DNA of 64,000 nucleotides, taken from the NCBI RefSeq assembly GCF_900102635.1, contig NZ_FMZQ01000001.1, positions 434,001-498,000 of the forward strand, written 5' to 3'. A program made the position numbers and the translations under genes. Numbering within the stretch: the first letter of the stretch is position 1; the number at the start of each line of letters is the position of its first letter. This document shows positions 58,532-64,000 of this stretch, piece after piece. The notes under the pieces were generated by a model that was not told the DNA's origin, did no database searches, and worked only from the letters and a program-made list of their open reading frames with translations. This DNA is from Ectopseudomonas chengduensis. Its GTDB lineage: Bacteria; Pseudomonadota; Gammaproteobacteria; Pseudomonadales; Pseudomonadaceae.

Positions 58532-59667
58532 GTCGTGAGTTCTATCTCGGCGCAACGGGCTTCGGCCTGATCGCCGTGTGCTACGGCTTTGCTCGTTTCG
58601 CCTTCGGCTTGTTCCTGCCGCAGATCGATGCGGATCTCGCCCTGACGGATGCCATGGGCGGGCTGATCGCCGGTGGCTCGTTTCTGGGCTACTGCCTTGC
58701 CATCGTCGTGGCCGCGCAGCTGACCGAACGCATGGGGGCGCGTACCGTTGCCGTCGTGGCCGCGCTGATTGCGGCCTTGGGCATGCTGGGTATTGCCCTG
58801 GCGCCTTCTGCGGCGTGGCTTGCCGCTGCGGTTCTGTTGGCCGGTGTGAGTACTGGATTGGCGTCACCGCCCATGGCGGCCGCTGTGGCTGTGATCGTTC
58901 AGCCACAGCGGCAGGACGCCAGCAATACCCTGATCAATGCCGGCACCAGTGCCGGTGTGATCCTGTCCGCTCCCGTCGCCCTTATGATCGGCGGTGAATG
59001 GCGCCTGGCCTACGGCGTCTTCGCTGCTACGGCATGTGTGCTCGCGGTGTTGGCAGCTCGCCATGTCCCGCATACGGCCTGCTCACGCAGTCAGGCTGAT
59101 GCCGGTCGACCTCCGTTCAGTGCGGCGCTCAGGCGCCTGGTGGTCGCTTCTTTGCTGATGGGCGCAGCGAGCACGGCGCTGTGGTCGTTCGGCAGCCAGA
59201 TCGTGTCGTGGCGTCTGGGCTGGGAAGGCGCCGGGGCGGGGTTGCTCTGGATGGTCATCGGCGTCGCCGGCATCGCTGGCGCAGGTGCTGGCAGCCTGAT
59301 CGCCAAGCTGGGTGTCGACCGGGCGCATCGATCGTGTCTGGGCGCATTGGCGTTCGCTATCGTCCTGGTCGGTATTGGCAGCACGGCGACCATGGTGCTT
59401 GTAGGCGGCGCGCTGTTTGGTGCGGCCTACATCACCTTGAGTGGCATCTATCTGGTCTGGGGTGTTTCGGCGCTGCCTGAACGGCCCGCGACCGGGCTGA
59501 CGGTCGCCTTTCTCAGTATCGCCATCGGCCAGACGCTGGGAGCTCCTGTGTTTGGCGGGCTGGCGAGTTGGCTGAGCATGGATTACGCCATTGCCCTGTT
59601 CGCGCTGCTGGCGCTGACTTCCGGAACGATGCGTTCGACCGCCTCGGCAGCGGCGCTCGTGCGCTGA
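58528..59667 (+). CDS. MFS transporter (efflux type)
   Basis: 379 residues, about twelve membrane helices. YGFARFAFGLFLPQIDADL and FLGYCLAIVVAAQLTERMGARTVAVVAALIAALG show the N-terminal MFS half with the loop 2-3 motif. It resembles YbfB/YjiJ-like single-domain MFS proteins. Co-transcribed with a TetR regulator, it probably exports a toxic or metabolic compound. Confidence 0.88.
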   Translation: MSREFYLGATGFGLIAVCYGFARFAFGLFLPQIDADLALTDAMGGLIAGGSFLGYCLAIVVAAQLTERMGARTVAVVAALIAALGMLGIALAPSAAWLAAAVLLAGVSTGLASPPMAAAVAVIVQPQRQDASNTLINAGTSAGVILSAPVALMIGGEWRLAYGVFAATACVLAVLAARHVPHTACSRSQADAGRPPFSAALRRLVVASLLMGAASTALWSFGSQIVSWRLGWEGAGAGLLWMVIGVAGIAGAGAGSLIAKLGVDRAHRSCLGALAFAIVLVGIGSTATMVLVGGALFGAAYITLSGIYLVWGVSALPERPATGLTVAFLSIAIGQTLGAPVFGGLASWLSMDYAIALFALLALTSGTMRSTASAAALVR

Positions 59668-59688
59668 AGCTTTTGATGCGCAGAAAAA

Positions 59689-59707
59689 GGCCCGCGCTAG
59701 GCGGGCC
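59689..59707 (-). terminator. Terminator of the cupin gene
   Basis: GGCCCGC (59689-59695) and GCGGGCC (59701-59707), loop GCTAG; T-run on the minus strand (AAAAA at 59684-59688). It also lies after the plus-strand MFS gene. Confidence 0.75.
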
Positions 59708-59775
59708 AAAGGGTGACAAGCAACAACAGGATTCGGTGAGCCCGGAACCAGTCCGTAAGGCTCGGGATCAGGTGC

Positions 59776-60135
59776 TTACTTGGACTCGAAGATCACGTAG
59801 ACCTTGCGGCAGGCCTCGAGTACTTCCCAGGTGCCGGAAAAACCGGCAGGAATCACGAAGCGGTCGCCGGCGCGTACGGTCTTGGCGTTGCCGTCGGCGT
59901 CACGCAGCACGGACACGCCCTGGAGAATCTCGCAGTACTCGTGCTCGGTGTAGCTCACCGTCCACTGACCCACGGCGCCTTCCCAGATGCCGGTGCTGAA
60001 CTGACCACAGGGGCTGCTGTAGTGGTTGCGCACGCTTTGCTCCGGGTCGCCCTTGAGCACTTTTTCCGGCGCTGGGCGATAGTGTTCGGCGGCCGTGCCG
60101 GCCTGAGCGAAGTCGACGATCTGTTCGATGTTCAT
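59776..60135 (-). CDS. Cupin-domain protein
   Basis: 119 residues. The single cupin barrel shows VSYTEHEYCEILQGVSVLRDADG (metal/ligand strand with E-x5-G) and GDRFVIPAGFSGTWEV. In this (DUF861-type) group the protein often lies beside aldehyde dehydrogenases or aminotransferases of amine breakdown. ATG 60135 (MNIEQIVDF) is chosen over the longer frame to 60204. It diverges from the kauB-like gene with about 250 bases between, so shared regulation is plausible. Function unknown. Confidence 0.82.
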   Translation of the reverse strand: MNIEQIVDFAQAGTAAEHYRPAPEKVLKGDPEQSVRNHYSSPCGQFSTGIWEGAVGQWTVSYTEHEYCEILQGVSVLRDADGNAKTVRAGDRFVIPAGFSGTWEVLEACRKVYVIFESK

Positions 60136-60388
60136 CTGGCTGTTCCATGGTGTCGGTGGCGGCAACCGCGCGACCATAGGGCCTTCGCGGGAAAGTCGTG
60201 GCAACAGTCTATGTTTAAAAAAACGAACATGACAAGGGCTTTTGCCGGTCTATGTCAAAAATATTGAAAAGCCACAGCCCTCTGGTTTAGTGTGTCAGAC
60301 AGGATTTGGCCAGCGATCTGGCCTTGCAGAATTATTGACAGTGCGCGCCCTCGCGGACGCCGCTTCCACCCATTGAGAGGATGCCGGA

Positions 60389-61882
60389 ATGACTAGCCTG
60401 ACTCGTGCCGACTGGGAACAGCGTGCCAAGACCCTGACCATCGAAACCCGTGCGTTCGTACACGGTGAGTACCGCGCCGCCGAGTCTGGCGCTACCTTCG
60501 AATGCATCAGCCCGGTCGACGGCCGCCTGCTTGGCATGGTGGCCAGCTGTGACCAGGCTGACGCTGACGTGGCGGTCAAGGATGCCCGCGCCACCTTCGA
60601 ATCCGGTGTGTGGTCGCGCATGGCCCCGGCCAAGCGCAAGAAGGTGATGATCCGCTTCGCCGAGCTGATCGAAGAGCATGGTCAGGAGTTGGCCCTGTTG
60701 GAAACCCTCGACATGGGCAAGCCGATCAGCGACTCGCTGAGCATCGACGTCGGCAGCGCCGCCAACGCTATCCGCTGGAGCGGCGAGGCCATCGACAAGA
60801 TCTACGATGAAGTCGCCGCCACCGCCCATGACGAGCTGGGCCTGGTCACCCGCGAGCCGGTCGGAGTGGTCGCCGCCATCGTGCCGTGGAACTTCCCGCT
60901 GCTGATGACCTGCTGGAAGCTTGGCCCGGCGCTGTCCACTGGTAACTCGATCATCCTCAAACCGTCCGAGAAGTCGCCGCTGACCGGTATCCGCATCGCC
61001 CAGCTGGCCATCGAGGCCGGCATTCCGGCGGGCGTGTTCAACGTGCTGCCAGGCTTCGGCCACACCGTCGGCAAGGCCCTTGCTCTGCACATGGACGTCG
61101 ACACCCTGGTGTTCACCGGTTCGACCAAGATCGCCAAGCAACTGATGATCTACGCTGGCGAGTCGAACATGAAGCGCGTCTGGCTGGAAGCAGGCGGCAA
61201 GAGCCCGAACATCGTCTTCGCTGACGCGCCGGACCTGCAGGCCGCTGCCGAAGCGGCTGCCAGCGCCATTGCCTTCAACCAGGGCGAAGTCTGCACCGCC
61301 GGTTCGCGCCTGCTGGTGGAGAACGCCATCAAGGACACCTTCGTGCCCATGGTGGTCGAGGCGATCAAGGCCTGGAAGCCGGGCAACCCGCTGGACCCGG
61401 CGACCAACGTCGGTGCACTGGTCGACACCACGCAGATGAACAATGTGCTGAGCTACATCCAGGCCGGCCATGACGACGGCGCCAAGCTGGTGGCCGGCGG
61501 CAAGCGCGTGATGGAAGAAACGGGCGGCACCTACGTCGAGCCGACCATCTTCGACGGCGTGAACAACGCCATGCGCATCGCCAAGGAAGAGATCTTCGGC
61601 CCGGTGCTGTCGGTGATTGGTTTCGATGACCAGGACGAGGCCATCGCCATCGCCAACGACACCATCTATGGCCTGGCTGCAGCGGTATGGACCAGCAACC
61701 TGTCGCGTGCCCACCTGGTCGGCAAGGCGCTGCGCGCCGGCAGCGTGTGGATCAACCAGTACGATGGCGGTGACATGACCGCGCCGTTCGGTGGCTTCAA
61801 GCAGTCCGGCAACGGCCGCGACAAGTCGCTGCACGCGTTCGACAAGTACACAGAGCTGAAGTCCACCTGGATCAAACTGTAG
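60389..61882 (+). CDS. kauB: Aldehyde dehydrogenase, KauB/PuuC type
   Basis: 497 residues. TPWNF-type motif IVPWNFPLLMTCWKLGPALSTGNSIILKPSEKSPL, general base WLEAGGKSPNIVF, catalytic cysteine in NQGEVCTAGSRL. The N-terminal MTSLTRADWEQRAKTL is typical of the Pseudomonas KauB group. These enzymes oxidise omega-amino aldehydes such as 4-guanidinobutyraldehyde or gamma-glutamyl-aminobutyraldehyde, from arginine and polyamine breakdown. That leads to 4-aminobutyrate, which the gabT-gabD pair nearby would use. Symbol assignment is by resemblance, not proven. Confidence 0.82.
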   Translation: MTSLTRADWEQRAKTLTIETRAFVHGEYRAAESGATFECISPVDGRLLGMVASCDQADADVAVKDARATFESGVWSRMAPAKRKKVMIRFAELIEEHGQELALLETLDMGKPISDSLSIDVGSAANAIRWSGEAIDKIYDEVAATAHDELGLVTREPVGVVAAIVPWNFPLLMTCWKLGPALSTGNSIILKPSEKSPLTGIRIAQLAIEAGIPAGVFNVLPGFGHTVGKALALHMDVDTLVFTGSTKIAKQLMIYAGESNMKRVWLEAGGKSPNIVFADAPDLQAAAEAAASAIAFNQGEVCTAGSRLLVENAIKDTFVPMVVEAIKAWKPGNPLDPATNVGALVDTTQMNNVLSYIQAGHDDGAKLVAGGKRVMEETGGTYVEPTIFDGVNNAMRIAKEEIFGPVLSVIGFDDQDEAIAIANDTIYGLAAAVWTSNLSRAHLVGKALRAGSVWINQYDGGDMTAPFGGFKQSGNGRDKSLHAFDKYTELKSTWIKL

Positions 61883-62371
61883 CGGCAGCGGGGCGATCTC
61901 CTGGTCGTCGGCCATACGGCGTTGCGTCCTCGCTTTCAATGCTCACGTACTGCAGTACGCTGCGCTTGAAAGCTCCGGGGCGCCTTGTCTGGCCTTAGGC
62001 CAGAAGATCTTTTTCGGCGCTGAATTTGGCCGGAAATCTATTTTGAAGGAGAGTCTTCTGGCTCTCCTGAGGTCCGCCCTTCGGGGCCGGCTCCCTGTGA
62101 GCCACACCTGCGGCCGGGTTTCCTTAGGGAGGTCCGGCCGTTTTGTTTGGTTATGGATCAATACCGTATGAGATCCAGCCGTTGCCACCGAGCGTGCGAT
62201 GGCCTGGATTCGTAGGGTGTGCCGCGCGCACCAGCCATTTCTCACCTTGAGCAGAGGTGGGTGGTAAGCCCAGGTGCGCACGGCGCACCCTACGCCTTGC
62301 TCCAAGCCGCGCAGGCAACACAGGGTCGGAGCATTTTTTGTTTCAGAGCCACGACATAAAGGAGTCTGGCA
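61883..62371. other. Long structured intergenic region
   Basis: About 490 bases without a convincing gene. Several inverted repeats follow one another: GCTTTCAA/TTGAAAGC (61932-61973) with an inner palindrome CGTACTGCAGTACG; TCTGGCCTTAGGCCAGA (61988-62004); AGGAGAG/CTCTCCT (62048-62068); and G+C-rich pairs up to 62145. The series ends in the family A repeat. A 120-codon minus-strand frame through here has no credible ribosome site and follows the repeats, so it is not called. Some of these look like dispersed Pseudomonas intergenic elements. Confidence 0.5.
62212..62293. repeat. Extragenic palindrome (repeat family A, copy 2)
   Basis: Left arm from 62212 (GTAGGGTGTGCCGCGCGCACC-like, two changes) and right arm 62273-62293 identical to the right arm at 7807-7827. 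The loop is about 40 bases, longer than in copy 1. Confidence 0.8.
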
Positions 62372-63520
62372 ATGCGTTGGGGCACCTATTTCGCCGTCTG
62401 TGCGGCGGTCATCAGCATCGGTCTGGCACTGGGCGTGACCATGCCGCTGGTTTCGCTGCGCCTGGAAAGCTGGGGCTACGACTCCTTCGCCATCGGCGTG
62501 ATGGCGGCGACTCCGGCTGTCGGCGTGCTGCTCGGTGCGTTGCTGGCCGGGCGTCTGGCGGCGCGCTTGGGCACCACCGTGCTGATGCAGCTGTGTCTGC
62601 TGCTGGGTGCGATATCGGTGGCGGGGCTGGCGCTGGTGCAGAACTACGCGGTCTGGGTGGGGCTGCGCCTGTTCATCGGTGTGGCCCTGACCGTGGTGTT
62701 CATCCTCGGTGAAAGCTGGATCAACCAGCTGGCGGTGGAGAAGTGGCGTGGTCGCCTGGTGGCGTTGTACGGCACCGGTTATGCCCTCAGTCAGCTCAGT
62801 GGCCCGCTGCTGCTGACGGCGCTCGGTACGGCCACCGATGCCGGTTTCTGGACGGGCGTGTGCCTGCTGATCGGCGGCTCGCTGGTTCTGCTAGGGCGTA
62901 CCGGCGCACCCAAGGTGGATGCGCACAGCGCTTCTGGGCGCGGCCTGCTGGTGTTCTGCCGCAAGCTGCCAGCGATTGCCTGGGCGGTGATGTTGTTCGC
63001 TGCCTTCGAAGCGATGATGCTGACCCTGCTACCGATCTACGGGCTGCGTCAGGGCTTCACTCAGGAGGTGGCGCTGTTCATGGTCAGCGTGGTGGTGGTC
63101 GGCGATGCGGTGCTGCAGCTGCCCATCGGCTGGCTGGCTGACCGCATGTCGCGGCAGTTGCTGTTCCGTGGTTGCGGCATCGTGCTGCTGGTGTCCAGCC
63201 TGGCGATTCCGCCGTTGTTGCATACGCCAGTGATCTGGCCGGTGCTGGTGGCCTTCGGTGCCAGCGCGGGCGGTCTGTTCACCCTGTCGCTGATCATGAT
63301 CGGCGAGCGTTACCGCGACGACGAACTGGTGCGCGCCAATGCCCATGTCGCCCAGTTGTGGGGCCTAGGCTGCCTGATCGGGCCACTCACCACAGGTGCC
63401 GTCAGCCAGTGGCTGAGCGGCCATGCGCTGCCGCTGATGATGGCTACTGGCGCCTTCGTGTTCATCATCCTGGCGAGCAAGCGCGGGGCCTTCAGCGAGA
63501 TGGAAGCGGCGCGTTCCTGA
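62372..63520 (+). CDS. MFS transporter (YcaD type)
   Basis: 382 residues, about twelve membrane helices. SIGLALGVTMPLVSLRLESWGYDSFAIGVMAATPAVGVLLGALLAGRLAARLGT begins the fold, and RDDELVRANAHVAQLWGLGCLIGP is a conserved segment of the YcaD/YfkF group. Substrate unknown. AAAGGAG precedes ATG 62372. It converges on the MocR-type gene. Confidence 0.88.
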   Translation: MRWGTYFAVCAAVISIGLALGVTMPLVSLRLESWGYDSFAIGVMAATPAVGVLLGALLAGRLAARLGTTVLMQLCLLLGAISVAGLALVQNYAVWVGLRLFIGVALTVVFILGESWINQLAVEKWRGRLVALYGTGYALSQLSGPLLLTALGTATDAGFWTGVCLLIGGSLVLLGRTGAPKVDAHSASGRGLLVFCRKLPAIAWAVMLFAAFEAMMLTLLPIYGLRQGFTQEVALFMVSVVVVGDAVLQLPIGWLADRMSRQLLFRGCGIVLLVSSLAIPPLLHTPVIWPVLVAFGASAGGLFTLSLIMIGERYRDDELVRANAHVAQLWGLGCLIGPLTTGAVSQWLSGHALPLMMATGAFVFIILASKRGAFSEMEAARS

Positions 63521-63526
63521 ACCGGC

Positions 63527-64000
63527 TCAGCGCCACTGCCCGAGATCCTGCGTGTGCTGCAGGTCGGCCTCTTCGATCAGCTCGGCGATGGTCGCGCCGA
63601 TCTGCTTCACCGCCGCTTCGATCGTTGTGCTGGGCGGCTCGGCGTAGTTGAGTCGGATGCAGTTACGGTACTTGCCGGCCGCCGAGAAGATGCTGCCCGG
63701 CGCGATCTGGATCTTGTGCGGCAGCAGGGCGCGGTTGAGCTTCTGGCTGTCGAAACCCTGGGGCATCTCCACCCACAGCATGAAACTACCCTGCGGGCGG
63801 CTGACCCGGGTGCCAGCCGGGAAATAGCGGCTGACCCAATCCACCATCAGGTCGCGGCTGCGCAGGTACTGCGCCCGCATGCGCCGCAGATGCGGTTCGT
63901 AGTGCCCGTCCTTGAGGAACTCGGCCAAGGCCAGCTGCGGTAGCTGCGCGGTGCTGCCGGTGCCCAGGTACTTCATGTGTACCACCTGCTCCAGATAGCG
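63527..64000 (-). CDS. MocR-type PLP-binding regulator or aminotransferase, C-terminal part (5' end outside window)
   Basis: The frame is open to the window edge. The visible 158 residues are the C-terminal part of a fold-type I aminotransferase domain: TAQLPQLALAEFLKDGHYEPHLRRMRAQYLRSRDLMVDW, PQGSFMLWVEMPQGFDS and NCIRLNYAEPP (with the substrate-carboxylate-binding arginine). This pattern is common in GntR/MocR regulators such as GabR and PdxR; the N-terminal HTH would lie beyond the window, so a plain aminotransferase cannot be excluded. Confidence 0.8.
   Translation of the reverse strand, partial: RYLEQVVHMKYLGTGSTAQLPQLALAEFLKDGHYEPHLRRMRAQYLRSRDLMVDWVSRYFPAGTRVSRPQGSFMLWVEMPQGFDSQKLNRALLPHKIQIAPGSIFSAAGKYRNCIRLNYAEPPSTTIEAAVKQIGATIAELIEEADLQHTQDLGQWR

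Noticed and set aside
61943..62305. 120-codon minus-strand ORF
   Set aside because: It runs through several palindromes including the family A repeat, has no ribosome site, and its peptide has the arginine/proline bias of translated repeat DNA.
1..64000. CRISPR array
   Set aside because: No series of regularly spaced short direct repeats was seen; the repeats present are solitary palindromes.

Overview
The window is high-GC chromosomal DNA from a gamma-proteobacterium, almost certainly a Pseudomonas of the P. aeruginosa/P. mendocina branch. This is inferred from a complete seven-gene pel exopolysaccharide operon, a biotin-independent malonate decarboxylase operon with MadLM, gabDT, a kauB-like aldehyde dehydrogenase and several Pseudomonas-type extragenic palindromes. 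No rRNA and no CRISPR array were seen.

Layout. (1) 1-3140: the end of an exported PilJ/NarX-type sensor-domain protein, an orphan TRAP solute-binding protein, and a PAS-GGDEF diguanylate cyclase. (2) 3246-11688: malonate catabolism, mdcABCDEGH-madLM on the plus strand, with the LysR regulator mdcR converging from downstream. (3) 11916-14542: PaaI-type thioesterase, zinc alcohol dehydrogenase, MarR regulator, glutathione S-transferase. (4) 14543-27037: pelABCDEFG, preceded by a near-consensus FleQ box; PelD keeps its c-di-GMP-binding RxxD. (5) 27038-47328: a large sugar-acid type catabolic region. A GntR regulator with two winged-helix domains is followed by a UxaA-family dehydratase (minus), a divergent TRAP transporter, a beta-hydroxyacid dehydrogenase, a fumarylacetoacetate-hydrolase (FAH) family protein and an FMN hydroxyacid dehydrogenase. 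Next come a tctCBA transporter with an Ldh-family oxidoreductase (minus), two LysR regulators, two more FAH-superfamily enzymes and an alpha-ketoglutaric-semialdehyde-type dehydrogenase. (6) 47348-49837: alpha/beta hydrolase, a degenerate HD-GYP protein fused to a LuxR helix-turn-helix, and a small membrane protein. (7) 49921-54647: an accessory island. It holds a tRNA 3'-end fragment, remnants of IS66, IS5 and IS3 elements, one A+T-rich unknown gene with a deaminase-type zinc signature, a RhuM-family gene, and tRNA-Arg(CCG) at its right edge. (8) 54995-64000: gabD-gabT, TetR-MFS pair, cupin and kauB-like aldehyde dehydrogenase, another MFS transporter, and the start-less end of a MocR-type regulator.

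How the genes work together. The malonate block makes, primes and charges a malonyl/acetyl carrier and imports its own substrate. The pel block builds the cationic polysaccharide and couples it to c-di-GMP. The 27-47 kb block looks like an integrated sugar-acid pathway with its own importers and regulators: dehydration by UxaA, then either oxidation and FAH cleavage to pyruvate plus a hydroxyacid that the FMN enzyme can oxidise, or a second FAH-type dehydration and oxidation to 2-oxoglutarate. A shared 15-bp palindromic motif upstream of the GntR gene and of the dehydratase supports local control.

The best candidate for something undescribed is the gene at 50835-51821. It has HxE (89-91) and PCxxC (131-135) signatures of the cytidine-deaminase fold plus a helical C-terminal half. 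It is A+T-rich and lies between a 66-bp inverted repeat made of two IS66-type ends. Other points of interest are the double-HTH GntR protein, the three FAH-superfamily enzymes in one locus, and the HD-GYP/LuxR fusion.
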